In this document: piece after piece, positions 10,523 through 22,235 of the stretch | How positions within the stretch are numbered: position 1 is the first letter of the stretch | Layout: each line of letters begins with the position of its first letter | Assembly: GCA_021030915.1 (NCBI GenBank) | Contig: JAGEMR010000056.1 | Span: forward strand, 118,414 to 182,413 | Direction of reading: 5' to 3' | DNA: 64,000 bases | Source of the DNA: Astrothelium macrocarpum | Taxonomy: Eukaryota > Ascomycota > Dothideomycetes > Trypetheliales > Trypetheliaceae | Made by a program: the position numbers and the translations under genes | Notes under the pieces: model-generated | What the model saw: only the letters and a program-made list of their open reading frames with translations | What the model was told of the DNA's origin: nothing | Database searches by the model: none

Positions 10523-12234
10523 ATGCCCTGCAATTTTTTCACGTCTCACACGATGGTATCGTTTCTCATGGAACCAAGTGGCCACAATCTCCTAAACGTG
10601 ATTACGATACTTTCTGTGCTTATCGTGATTTTCATATCCTATATCGGTATCTCACAAAAATCTCGAAGGGCAGACTTCCCCGTTGTCGGCGACCCTCGCT
10701 GCTTTAGTTGGAGAGCCGCAATCGAAGAAGGTACAGCAAAGGTTCGTTTCACATTTCATTAACTTGGTTACTAGGTTCTCGACCACTGACCGTCCCGTAG
10801 TATCCGAATGAGCCGTTCATTCTGCCAACAAAGCCACGCCTCGTAGTCCTTCCCAACTGTGTCATTAACGACATCAAGTCTCTCCCGGAGTCGAAGCTAT
10901 CACTCAACCGCGACAACTATCAACGTTTTTATGGAAAATACACGGGCATCGGCAACAAAGCTGATGAGGTCTTTGTGGCTCTTAGACAAGAGCTAACACA
11001 TGAAGTAACAGCAACTCTTGATGCACTTCAGGATGAAGCCAACTTTGCGTTTGAGCAAGAGCTCAAAGTTTCTCCTGACGAATGGACTGAATTCCAATTA
11101 TACCGAAAAGTCCTGCGCTTAGTTGCTAGACTTAGCGGTCGAGTCTTCGTCGGTCCGTCACTGTGCAGGAAAGAAGATTGGATTCACTCGACAATTTATT
11201 TTACCGTCGACAGCCTTGTCCTCTGTGGAACACTTAATGTCTTCCCGCCTTTTCTCAGACCACTTATTGCTCCCTTCCTCCCGGCGACAAGGAATGTTAA
11301 GCAACACCGGGCTTTGGCTACAAAGCTAATGCGACCTATCTTAGATGACCAAATCAAGCTCAATTTCGACCGGAAAGGAAGAACAAACTCTATCGCTAAG
11401 GAAGAGAGTGATGGGTCGCGGAAGCGATCAGCCTTATCAAACGAGAAGACATTAGTCAACTACACGCTTGCTCATTCACACGAGGGCAGTGACGCTGCCC
11501 GTCTCGGACTGAACCAATTGACAGCTTCTTTAGCTGCCATCCATACAACCACCACTGCTCTGACGAACATGATTTTCGATCTGGCAGCATATCCTGAATA
11601 CATTGAACCCTTGACCAAGGAGATTGAAGAGGTACTAGCTTCCGAAGGGGGGCGGCTCACGAAGAAAAACATTAATAAGCTGGTCAAGCTGGACAGCTTT
11701 ATGAAGGAGAGCCACAGGATGAATCCACCATCCATCTGTATGTCGTGGGCTTTGCAACATTTTTAGTCAATGCTAAATCTTCCAGTCTCGATGAGACGCA
11801 TGGTCTGCGAGAACTTGCCCCTTGCCCTTCCCACAGGCCAGGATGTGGTGGTTCCCAAGGGAGAGAGCATATGCATCAACGCCCTGACACCGCATCGATC
11901 GAACTACAGCAATCCTGATGAATTCGACGGCTTTCGCTTTTCCAGACTCCGTTCGAAAGGCGACGGGAATGAGATTAAATTCCACTTTACAACGACAACC
12001 CCGAATAGTCTCAACTTTGGACACGGTAGTTCGGCATGTCCCGGTAGATTCTTTGCCGGATACAACATGAAAGTAGTTCTTGTCTATTTACTACGAAACT
12101 ACGATTCTAAATTTACGGACGGCCAGAAGCGACCAGAAAGCATTTGGCAGGGTATGGCTTGTCGCCCAGATCCTCAAGCAAAGGTGCTCTTCAGACGTCG
12201 ACATCATGTTCAGGAATTTAGTATGAGTGCATAG
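10523..12234 (+). CDS. Cytochrome P450 monooxygenase 2
   Basis: 534 residues from exons 10523-10741, 10801-11737 and 11786-12234; introns of 59 and 48 bp, both GT-AG. Visible parts: N-terminal anchor (LLNVITILSVLIVIFISYI), the proximal FPVVGDPR segment, I-helix LAAIHTTTTALTN, ExxR as KESHR, the SMRRMV strand restored by the last splice, and haem loop FGHGSSACPGRFFA with Cys470. Start may be 10523 or the in-frame ATG at 10553; both leave the anchor. It is transcribed in the same direction as P450-3, 1 kb apart. It lacks the PLC/R intron seen in P450-1 and P450-3, so an intron was lost here or gained by the others. Confidence 0.92.
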
Positions 12235-13248
12235 AACTAGATATAAGTACAATCGCTATTGCAACATATGCACCCTATCTATGGCAATCTCATTGTTCGA
12301 GTTCAAACGGCATGCTCAAAAATTTCGAAAATTCGTTGGTGACAAGAAACTTCACGAACTACGAAATCTGAGGATCTCATTGGTTGCATGATGCAAAATA
12401 ATTCATAATCTCAAGAAAGTTCAGAGATTTTCTAGCTTGTTCCGCAGCTGACAGCTGGAATTTTCAAAGGCGGTAACTTTGCGCGGTGCGTGCTGCGTCG
12501 GTCAGTCTTCAGTTGCCACGCCAACATTTCCGGAGCGCTTCAACACTACTGCGGGTGCACTTCCTAGGATTGCCGACAGATCTCTAACTTACTTACCTCT
12601 GAATTATGTGGAATTCACAAGGATCCTGAAAATGGCAATTGAGTACGAAGACTCATTACTTGAAGTGGCTTACTGCTGACGTTATCGCCCTCGCTAACTC
12701 AGCCCACTTCGTACATCCATTGAAAATGTATCGTTGCTATACAATAATTCGCTTCATGATCCCAGAACAAGTCAAATCAGAATTTTTTTAGACGCGACTT
12801 CCAGAGAACTTACAGCCTACACGTCAGCCAAGAGATGCACGGAAATTATTTAGACCTTCAATTCATCGCCGACTGTTAGTGTTGTTGATCGTGAAATCGA
12901 ACCGCTCCAGGAAATTTTCATGAATCGAGGACAGCTGAAGCTGGTCGAAAAACTTCTTTCGGCTAATGGCAAGGGGAAGAATGTTATCCTTGCATCGCAC
13001 TGAACAACTCCGTAGTGTGAACTACGGGCAGACAGCATGGGACGAATTTGGTCATCGAGTTTGCCCCGACACTTGGTCAGCTCAGCTCAACATTCTCATG
13101 CCATATTTTCTCACGCAGGGAAGAAGATGCTCTTGGTTAGAAGATCTAGTCATTTTACCGTCACGGAAGATGTCTACAGTTTGTTGTTGCACTTCTCTCA
13201 GCTATCGCTGTAAATTTCTGTACTAATAGACTACCGGACTAAACGAAG
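12235..13248. other. Intergenic between P450-2 and P450-3
   Basis: About 1 kb with no recognisable gene; short open frames at 12479-12679 and 12966-13226 carry no motif. The P450-3 promoter must be in the distal part. Confidence 0.4.
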
Positions 13249-14941
13249 ATGTTTTTAGAACTCATTCTCAATTATGTTGCAGCTCAAATTGTTATAGTTC
13301 TTCTTCTCTTTGCTTTCTACGCCAAGCAAACCCAAAGTTTTCTGCCAGATGAATTACAGTGGGCAGGAAGACAAAAGACCTTTCTCTCGAAGACTGTAGC
13401 GAATTTGAGAAGCGCATTCACGTGTCGAGACTTTCTTCAAGATGCATACAACAATGTAAGTCCGGAAATTTGTTCATAATACCGCTTTGGTGCCCAACTC
13501 TGAGGCACTTAGTTCAATAAGCACGGCAAAGCCTGTGTCATGCCCAATATTTACGGCCCTGAAGTCATGCTTCCAACTTCCCAAATCGGTTGGATCCAGG
13601 CCCAGCCAGACACTGTTCTCAACGTCAAGAAAGCCCGCATCGAAAGCCTGGAACTTGAATATTCCATGGTGAAAGCTGTTATCTCACAAAGGCCTCTGCA
13701 GCAGCTTTTCATACGTCAAGATCTCAAACATCGCTTGCCGGCTCTTATTTCCGACATTCTAGATGAGATCGCTTCAACATTCGAGGATGAGTGGGGCCTC
13801 GATACTGGGGAGTGGAAGGAAGTGCTTGTCGATAAATCGATGAGACAAATGACTACACGGGTTATGAATCGCGTCCTCGTTGGCCTGCCTCTTTGTCAGT
13901 TTCAGTAGCCTCCAGATTTTATTCGCTTACCAGCTTACCCACCTTCTAGGTCGCAATTACTCTTACGTTGATGCTGTTAAATCATACGTTCGAGACATCG
14001 CTATCTCCGGTCTTGCCATCCGTTGCTTTCCACGCATCCTCAAACCAATCTCAGGCTGGGTTTTTACAATTCCAAACAGATATCATGCTTTCCGATGTGG
14101 CCAGCATGTGCTACCTCTAATTGAAAAATATTTTACCTCGGACCATGAAGTCGATCCTGCTGATGATCAGCCCGGAAATGGTCTCCTCCCCCTTCTTGTC
14201 CAGAGCATATTGTCTCAAGATTCGCAAGACATGCAATTTGAGCATGAAACGCCTTACACAGTTCTCTTGAGGCTGCTCACAATAAACTTTGCGGCCATAC
14301 ATACGACTACCATGACAGCTACCAATGTGCTCTACGACCTGCTTTCCGCCCCAGACTCGGAATCGTATATTTTGGATCTCCGCACCGAAGCAACAAAGCA
14401 TCAACCCTGGAGCGCCGCATCTCTAGCCAAAATGACGCACATAGACAGCGCGCTGCGAGAATCGATGCGCCTTCATCCGTTAGGCACCAAGGCGATTGCA
14501 AAGACCGTTGTTGCGGACGAAGGAGTGGTGCTTCCGGGCGAAGGTATACGGCTTCCAAAGGGAAGTAAAGTGTGCGTTTCCGTGCTGGAGGCACATAGAG
14601 ACGGGAGCTGTTATGAAGATCCAGCCGAATACCATGCTTTCCGATTCGCAGAGGAGGGGCCGAGTAGAGACGAGAAAGCCGAACAAAGCGAGGGTTCGAC
14701 TAAACAGAGTGTACCCACTGTGACACTTGATCCGAACTTCGTCCCTTTTGGTCTTGGAAAGACAGCCTGCCCGGGGCGCTTTTTTGCTGTGACAGTCATC
14801 AAATTAACCTTGGTATATATGGTGACGCACTACGACGTCCAGCCGTTAACGAGAAGGCCAGAGGAGTTTTGGTTTGGGGATACGTCGGTCCCATCCCGGA
14901 CGGCTAGGATCAGCGTGCGAAGGCGAATGCACAAGGATTAG
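13249..14941 (+). CDS. Cytochrome P450 monooxygenase 3
   Basis: 526 residues from exons 13249-13455, 13513-13894 and 13950-14941; introns of 57 and 55 bp. Signal anchor at residues 3-22. Conserved block GPEVMLPTSQI matches the RPEIMLPASVL block of P450-1. I-helix INFAAIHTTTMTATN, ExxR as LRESMR, haem loop FGLGKTACPGRFFA with Cys470. The second intron splits the Cys codon of PLCR exactly as in P450-1. Same HTTT I-helix class as its neighbours, so duplication within the cluster is likely. Convergent with the multicopper oxidase. Confidence 0.93.
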
Positions 14942-15531
14942 AAAAGAAAGGATTGAAAGCGAACTAGAGTTCTGAAGTCTGAGATGTGGAAGCTTGCCTC
15001 TATAAACAAAGCTGAATGTGTCTCGTACGAACAGGCACTGGAATTCCGGGCAGATACTTGAGTATTGAAGTACATTGATTCAAGTTAAATCAGAACGAGT
15101 TCAAATACGCTCAACCATAGTTTAAGCTGCTTACTCGCAGCTATCGCTTTCTAGCAGCGTCTTCCTCGACGCGACGAAAGAAGACGCGAAAGCGTCGTCG
15201 AAATATGTCTATCTCAAGGTCCGAACTCAAGTCGACGTCAATATCCAAACCTACGACAAAAACCTTTAATTACGCTAAGCTAAAGTGGAAGATGAACTTC
15301 ATAAGTATTTGTCCCTGTGGTGCGGCAATGAGCATCCTGGACAAGAATAGCCTGAATATGTTTCGCTTGCCGCAATATAGATGCAATGACCGCGAAGGGG
15401 CATTCTCTGTAGACTGGGAACGCTTCGTTCAATTTGTCAGGAGCTGTACACAAGGCCCAATCATTTAGTGGTAGAGAAGATGACTCTGTCACAAGTTCCA
15501 GTCCCAAGACCGAAATAGCCATTATAAAAAT
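14942..15531. other. Intergenic between convergent P450-3 and multicopper oxidase
   Basis: 3' flanks only. A small CG-rich imperfect inverted repeat near 15170-15200 (CGACGCGACG against CGTCGTCG) could fold into a hairpin; otherwise nothing seen. Confidence 0.4.
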
Positions 15532-17649
15532 CTAAATTCCAGAATCGTCTTGAAGGAACTTGTTCTTCGGATCATTCCTCCATGCATCCCAACCTTGGCA
15601 AGTATGATTCATTTGCTTTTGGTCCTTCTCAGATATAGTTATATTCTTCGGATTTTCCAGAATCTGTAAAGCCAGGCCGTTTGACGCATGCCATGCAATA
15701 TGACCTTCAAGCAAAGTTAACTCAAAACAGCCCATGACAATTCTCAAAGGGGAACTCACAATGCAAGAGCCAAGCACCAGGATTATCCGCTTTGAATGCT
15801 AGCACTACATAGCCTGTGCTTGGCATCAAAACCACGTCACGCCGTGGTGGGTTTTGAAGATTCAGTTTCAGGTCTCCGATTTTGTACTGCTCCGTAGATT
15901 GTTGCAGTATTGCAAAATCGTGTCCGTGGATATGGATCGGATGATTCGCAGTGACGTACTGACGACCTAACCGGGGTATTCCTTTGCTAGATACAAGAAG
16001 ATAGATCCAACTGTCAGATGGCAATGTCTGATTCACGACTACTGCATACCTGTCCCAATCTTTGTCCTTCACGCCCAATTGAGAAAGGGTCGGGTTCGAG
16101 AAATTCAGCCACATTGTATCGCTGTATAGATTCCATCTAGGCCTACTTCTATCTGCTGGATAGAACGGATACCCTGTTGTTGCGTCCAGACCAATGTCAA
16201 ATTGGCTGGTAGAGGCAAAGCTGGCTGGCTTTCCTACAGTCCATGGTACTATTGGGACCAGTTTCTCGTATGGCTCGTCACGACAAGTGGTATCATAAGT
16301 ACCGGGCATATCCTTTGGGTCATTTTTGTCGGCTATATACTCAACGATGCCCGTAGTGTGGTTCACTTTCCCCAAGTCCCCAGCACCACAGCCCTTGGTA
16401 GGGATAGTACGGATCCAGTAGTTACGGCGGTCATCCCCATTGACGGGATTAGCATATATTACGACGTGGTATCGTTGCCCTTCATACAGTTAGTCAAGTA
16501 AAGACTGCCGTGGGAGAGATGCAAACCAATCCCCACTACCACATGATCTGTCATGTAAGGCACGATGGGCACAAAGTCAGCCCCAAGAACCTGAATTTTA
16601 TGATTGTCAATGGCAAAAAGGAAAATTGTATCAATCGAGGTATTGATCAACCGAAGGAGATACCGTTTGCCCTTTTGAAAATGTAATGTGTACTTCTGAT
16701 GCGGAGATTTACCATTCCACGACCCGGTACCGTTCAGTAGAATGTTGTCTAGAGAAAGTTTATTCTTAGCAGGATCCTGGACATTCTTCGCCCATTTTTC
16801 CGATGCTCGAGTGTGAGTCCAATCCGTCATCATAACTGGATATTTTGCTTCGTCCCAGTCTGCTGAAGAAGGGCCATGGATCGTCATAGGACCTAGTACT
16901 CCATCTCCATACTGCAGACTGTAGTGACTGTGGTACCAAGACGTCCCGTACTGTAATGCCTTGAACTTGTAAGTGAAGGTTTCGCCAGGAGCTATGGGAC
17001 ATTGAGTGATGGCGTTTACGCCATCCATCGCAACAGTGTTCAATTGTCTAATACCGTGCCAATGGATTGTAGTTCCCTCTCTAGTGAGCTTATTCTTGAC
17101 TGTGATTTCGATGTCATCACCCCAGCAACTGGGGTGTTGTCAGACAAGGATAATGTATGACAACGTTGCCGAACTTACGCTTGGATCCATGGTCCGGGAT
17201 AGCTGCCATTCACTAGCAAAGCCGACCGATTGATTCCATCGGGATTAAGTTCCCTCTCTTCGATCTCGAGATAGTACTTGGCCACACTTTAGCTAAACAA
17301 ATGATTGCGATGTGTTAGGACATACCGATCGGGTGACGCCTTGGGGCCAGTGTTTTTCGTAATCAGTGTTGATATTGTAGTGAGTACTGCCTTTAGTATC
17401 TCTCAGCCAGCAAGATCGATCGCCGTCTGTTGAGCAACTTTGATAGTCTTTCATTGCAGCGTAGTTACACTCAATATCAGACCACGTCGATTTTGATGGC
17501 GGCGGAAAAATAGGCCCATTTTTAGGATCATTGCCAGAAAGACTTGACTGAGAGGGATCAAGCAGCTGGTTTTGCTTGATGACTTGTTGCGGTGGTGAAA
17601 GAAGGAATGAGTTGAACAAATACCCAATTCCAACCCAAATCGAATACAT
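15532..17649 (-). CDS. Laccase-like multicopper oxidase
   Basis: 638 residues from exons 17326-17649, 17179-17276, 16527-17128, 15760-16479 and 15532-15704; introns of 47-55 bp. All copper motifs are rebuilt by these joins: HWHG, WYHSHYS, HPIHIHGHDF, and HCHIAWHASNGL, whose Cys-His-His block is split by the last intron. Leu occupies the axial type-1 copper position ten residues after the Cys. The usual Asp before WGD in the first cupredoxin domain is Cys here (ACWGDD). The start is the first ATG of the frame, giving a short hydrophobic leader (residues 4-18), so secretion is plausible. Family role: one-electron oxidation of phenols with reduction of O2 to water. Beside three P450s it may perform oxidative coupling in a pathway. 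The 5' end is the least certain part. Confidence 0.9.
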
Positions 17650-19868
17650 TTCTAACAGTAATAGTACAATTACCAACCGGATAGATGGTGAGTTTGGAAT
17701 GATTCAGAGCACGGAGGAAATTCAAGACCAATGCTTTACGACAAAGGACTTCATGGTGTCTCAAATACTTAATGAAATGAAACCTGGGAGTAGACGATCC
17801 CGTTGAGCTACCGATCATTTAGAGATGACTCGCCGGAAATGGCTTAAGACTCGCTGATCTCTCGCGGAGACAGAGTGTGGCTGGCTGAGCAGTTCTTTGC
17901 CGAATCTTTGTGCACGGCATTACATGATTTTGAAAAGCAAAAGTGCCTCGACAAGCCACGATATCGAGATTTGACGCTCACCTTATTGGAGAAAGGGGTC
18001 ACTGGATTGCTGTAGACAGGACAATGAAGCGACTGCGCGTAAATAAGCAGCACGAATCTCCGCTGATTGCGTGACCTGCTGACCTTGAGAGACATTCAAT
18101 GTTGGTTTTCTAAAAGGCGTTGATAGGGCTAGACATAGGGCGACAGGAAAGTGGCTGGCTAGATGCGCTCCAAATCCGGAATTAGGCTTTTTCATTTAGG
18201 AGAGATTGGAAGTTCCCCGTATCTCGATCTTTCAAAATGGTCCCGCACAAGGCTCGTTAAAAATGCCTCATAAGGAGATCCTCTCCATGATGCTGTATGA
18301 TCGTCCCGTTCAATGGCGATCTCCCGTCGGATGCTGCTTCCAGGTGGATCCCACTTTGCAGAGATGGAATTGCGCTCGCTCAAATGCATAAAGTGATGAC
18401 GGACTATTGAGTCTTATTGGTAGAACGCAGATGTGTCAAATTAGTTCGAGTCGATCCCCTCCACAAGGCCTGTGCGCGCTATCTCGGTTGAAATTCGACG
18501 TCGTCTCACAGGACAAGCCATCACCAAAGCTTAACTTTGCTTCAAGAACAATGGCTCCTATAAAGATAATTGCACATCTTAAGATCTTCTTTGATAGCAG
18601 GAGACCAAGAAATTCGCGTTAGCGGGATGCTGAAGCTTGGATCAACATCTATTGTCTTTACCGGCATTGCAACGGCACAAAAGCCACATATGCATCGTCT
18701 AAATCGATCAGAATTCTGGTCGCCCCATTCAAATGCCTCAGTCTCCGCGTAGTCAGCCAGCCACTTCACTGCAGATCGACTTTGCAGTCTTTGGAAGAAT
18801 GACGGCCAGAGACGTGGGCCCTGAAAATGGCAAGTCACCGACAATCAATCGAACCCGTCTGCTTGACAGCATTTGATGCGCCGCTATCGCTCTGTGTCCC
18901 ATCAGAAGAGGATATTTATAGAGATAATTCGCGGAACAAGGTCAATTCAACTGCATTGATCACTTATCTGATAAATTGTCAAAGTTGTAGCCTTCCCACA
19001 ACTGTTATAAGTATTAGGAGATCACACGGGCGAATGAATCTACATACTATGGACCGCAATACATCTGATGAAACTCAGGGTTCTGTGCTCATCTACGGTA
19101 TCGAGGCGGATAATCCTGGTGCGTTTCTTCTTTTACCCTTACGAGGCACTGCTTACAGAAAAAATCGAAAGACAAGCCACAGATGCGCTTAGAAATACGC
19201 GATTTACATAAGAATCACCCTGACCAATGGAACTTACACTTTCTTATTTCCAGATTGCTGGTCGGTGTTGTCTAATGGCAAGAGTAATATACAACTTTCT
19301 TACTGAGTGTTTTACTGGGCATCCATAACTTTTCGTATGGAAAGCGGCTAAATGCGTCGTAGAATGATGTCCTAAAGACCGGTATTTACTGTGCTTACTG
19401 ACATTTTGTTTCTGCCCTGGCACCGACCTCATCTTGCCCTCTTCGAGGTCTGCTTCTGCCTAGGCGGGTTTCAGTTTTTGAGATATGCTGACTGACACGA
19501 TGCAGGCTGAGCTATATAAGCACGTGAATGCAGTAACCCGAAGCTATTGCCTACTTCAATCTTGTTCTGAAGCCGTTTCTTGTTCATCTTGTGCCTCCGA
19601 CACCCAACCATAGGACAATTTGAGTCCAGACGCGCTCCAACAACTATTAAATTTGCTATTTCGGCAAAGAGTAACAAGTACCCTTATAGTCGGAGACAAG
19701 AATTTTTCTTCCACTTCCAGTCCCCGTGACCAACCTGCTGCTTTAACCTGAGTTGAGGGTGGAGAGACTGAATTGCGCTTGTGCACGCCTGGGCGAGCAG
19801 CGAAGGGCCCAGATTTCGGCTTCCGCCTTCCCGGAAGGGCGCCATTTTCGGTCTCGGATTTTTGACGT
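17650..19868. other. Gene-poor stretch between multicopper oxidase and HET gene
   Basis: 2.2 kb with many short frames but no protein I recognise. It includes the oxidase promoter side and, near 19080-19126, a short oxidase-like scrap described separately. Confidence 0.4.
19078..19126 (+). pseudogene. Possible scrap of a second multicopper oxidase
   Basis: The frame reads VLIYGIEADNPGAFLL, like VVLAFKADNPGAWLL of the neighbouring oxidase, and shares the 17 nt GCGGATAATCCTGGTGC exactly with its coding strand. The His/Cys copper motif that should follow is absent. It could be chance or a decayed partial copy. Confidence 0.2.
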
Positions 19869-22235
19869 CTATCGCAGCTGAATCATCTGGATACTACCTT
19901 CTTTCCAGCCACCTTCATAATACTTATCATTCTTGTACATAAGTCCATGCACGAATCCATGAGCTATGACTTTGTAGTATTCGCCTTCCTTCCGCAAAAA
20001 CCAAGGGGACTGACTACCCGCAAGGATGGTGACCACATCGCCTGCTCTGACTTCTGGTGGGGCAAGTCCAAAGTACCCTTTGCTCGTCACGACGAATCCA
20101 TGCTCACTGAGCCCGGCTCGGGCCTCGCTTCCTGTCCACGTTGGATCTTCTACCTGCCCTATGACTTCTGGCAACAGATCCGTAAGTTCGCTAGGTGTTG
20201 ATTGAGCCAGGAAGGTGTCGGATCGAATATAAGCTTCCAAAGAAACGACTTTTTTACGGTTATGTGCAAGCCACTGGCCAAAGCCAAATCTGTATTTGAT
20301 GCGCCAAGACCACAGTTCTTGAATTCGATCGTAATTCTTGCGTGCCTGTGTAACCCACGATGCGACGGCTTCAGCATCCTGGAAGCCGGTGCTGACGTCA
20401 GACTGGTCCTCATTTCCAATAGGATCGTCAGCAATAATGGTTCGCCAGAAAGCCTCGAAACGAGCGTCCAGTTCGCCGTATGCTTCTCCTAAGCCTTGTT
20501 CCACCACGAGCTTTTCGTACAATGGTAATTCAGCATAGAAACCGTCATCCAGCAGCGGGTCAGGTAGAGGTGGTCTAACAATTACGACACTGTCCACAAC
20601 ATGACCGGCCAAGAAGAGAGTTTCCTCTTGCACGTAAGCGGTATACGGAATGAGATGTATCATCTCGCATAGGTTGCATGTGTTAAATGCTATAGTTTTC
20701 CTTGAGATTGACCAGTCAGGTACCCAGCTTGGAAGTACCCCAAGCAACCCCTTTTCTCGAGGGAGCTGAAAAAGCTCGAGGATATGGCTATGGAGAACAG
20801 AGCGATTGGCGAGTTCCGATGGATCGAAGGAGTCGACCATCAGCTTCGCTGCCTTCAGAAAGACATCTTTTGGTTCTAGAGAATAATCAATGGCATCCTG
20901 ACACCAGTGCGATTCCTTCGTTTGCGCAGAGAAATGTCTCAGTATTCCAACCAAGCTAAAAATGTGATCTCTTGGATCCGTCGCACGTTGTTTGCCGTAC
21001 TGCGACAAAAGCTTCGCCAGAGTCAGCTTTCGCATGTGCTTGTACTTTGGGTGGCAACTCATTTGAGATATCGCTTGCCACCCTAGACTACGCAAACCAT
21101 TAGGAGCACGTACGCGTATCAGTGGGTCCATCTTCTTCATCGCGTCCAGATGGCCACCGGCATCCCAAAACTTAATGTCATCCAACACAAAGTTCTCGAT
21201 ATCTATCATGGTTCTTTGACCACTTGCATAGGTTGCGTAGAATACTTCTAGGCCGAGTTGATGCCGCCCGCATAAGAGAGTAGCCTTCTTCGAGACTAGA
21301 ACCTCTTGTACAATCCAAGCACGGGACCAGTATGGCCGATCGCAGAACTTTGACAGAGCTATAAAGACTCTTGTTAGATCGATATCGGAGAGATCATATT
21401 CTGGCGGCCTCATGGCTTCACGAAGGAAGTCCTCAAAATTGGTCCAGTCGCGCACGGCGACTTTTTGCACGTGCTCGTCATCAATATCTGGCCACAAAAT
21501 CAAGACTGATCTCTGACAGCCACGTCCATCAGGCGGTGGTGCGCGTATTCCCAGCCAGAGACAGCGCTGCAGGGCCCACATGGCCATTTCTTCGCTGAAT
21601 ATACTTTCCAGTACGCTGGCTGTGGCTTCGGGAAAGGACGGACGGTTCACCTGCATTTCGCACATGCGTTTGTGAACCTTCGCGATTATGTCCAGGGTAC
21701 GAGAATTATTGCTAAATAGTGAGAAAGGCGTTCCCTGTACTTCGCCATCTTCGTCGGAGACGTCAACCCACTTGTCTAGCATCTGCTTCCCAACGATATA
21801 ATCGTACCTATTTTTAGCGACCCTAAACAAGAACCCAATATCGTCATCTTCAATGGCATTGCCAGTCCAGATGACAACTTCCTTGGCACTATTGTAGATG
21901 TCCAGCATCAGCCTGACCTGTTGTGTGCGCTCGGGGATTGAAGCTTGGTTTATACAGATCGCGTCAATCCAAAGCCTCCGATTAGCATCAGAGTTACGTA
22001 GCCGTGAAAGGGCATCGAAAAGGTTTTTAGTCGCTTGGAACTCCTCGCCATCGCAAAGTATCATGCGGGTGTCTTTTGGGTTTCCCCACGTGTACGACAG
22101 AGCCTCAAAGTCTCCGACATTACTGAGCGCCACGACATGAAGCTCAACCTGGATCAGGTCATGCTCCTCTCCAGGCAGTAGATCTAGAACACGTATGTTG
22201 CCTGCTGGGAGCGGCTTGTACAGAATTGACTCCAT
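19869..22235 (-). CDS. Heterokaryon-incompatibility (HET) domain protein
   Basis: Intronless 788-residue protein. The HET domain spans about residues 42-200: FEALSYTWGNP, the LFDALSRLR helix, RRLWIDAICINQ and ERTQQVRLMLDIYNSAKEVVIWTG are the family's conserved blocks. The rest is a long helical region with a conserved-looking YWSRAWIVQEVL box and a C-terminal segment ending YYEGGWKEGSIQMIQLR, as in many fungal HET proteins. Some HET proteins trigger cell death on non-self recognition; most paralogues have no known role, and no partner (STAND or NLR gene) lies next to it. Start is the first ATG directly before the SILYKPL leader common to the family. Confidence 0.93.
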   Translation of the reverse strand: MESILYKPLPAGNIRVLDLLPGEEHDLIQVELHVVALSNVGDFEALSYTWGNPKDTRMILCDGEEFQATKNLFDALSRLRNSDANRRLWIDAICINQASIPERTQQVRLMLDIYNSAKEVVIWTGNAIEDDDIGFLFRVAKNRYDYIVGKQMLDKWVDVSDEDGEVQGTPFSLFSNNSRTLDIIAKVHKRMCEMQVNRPSFPEATASVLESIFSEEMAMWALQRCLWLGIRAPPPDGRGCQRSVLILWPDIDDEHVQKVAVRDWTNFEDFLREAMRPPEYDLSDIDLTRVFIALSKFCDRPYWSRAWIVQEVLVSKKATLLCGRHQLGLEVFYATYASGQRTMIDIENFVLDDIKFWDAGGHLDAMKKMDPLIRVRAPNGLRSLGWQAISQMSCHPKYKHMRKLTLAKLLSQYGKQRATDPRDHIFSLVGILRHFSAQTKESHWCQDAIDYSLEPKDVFLKAAKLMVDSFDPSELANRSVLHSHILELFQLPREKGLLGVLPSWVPDWSISRKTIAFNTCNLCEMIHLIPYTAYVQEETLFLAGHVVDSVVIVRPPLPDPLLDDGFYAELPLYEKLVVEQGLGEAYGELDARFEAFWRTIIADDPIGNEDQSDVSTGFQDAEAVASWVTQARKNYDRIQELWSWRIKYRFGFGQWLAHNRKKVVSLEAYIRSDTFLAQSTPSELTDLLPEVIGQVEDPTWTGSEARAGLSEHGFVVTSKGYFGLAPPEVRAGDVVTILAGSQSPWFLRKEGEYYKVIAHGFVHGLMYKNDKYYEGGWKEGSIQMIQLR

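Noticed and set aside
17650..17676. Upstream start of the multicopper oxidase
   Set aside because: The longer frame begins with TTG, not ATG. First ATG is at 17649.
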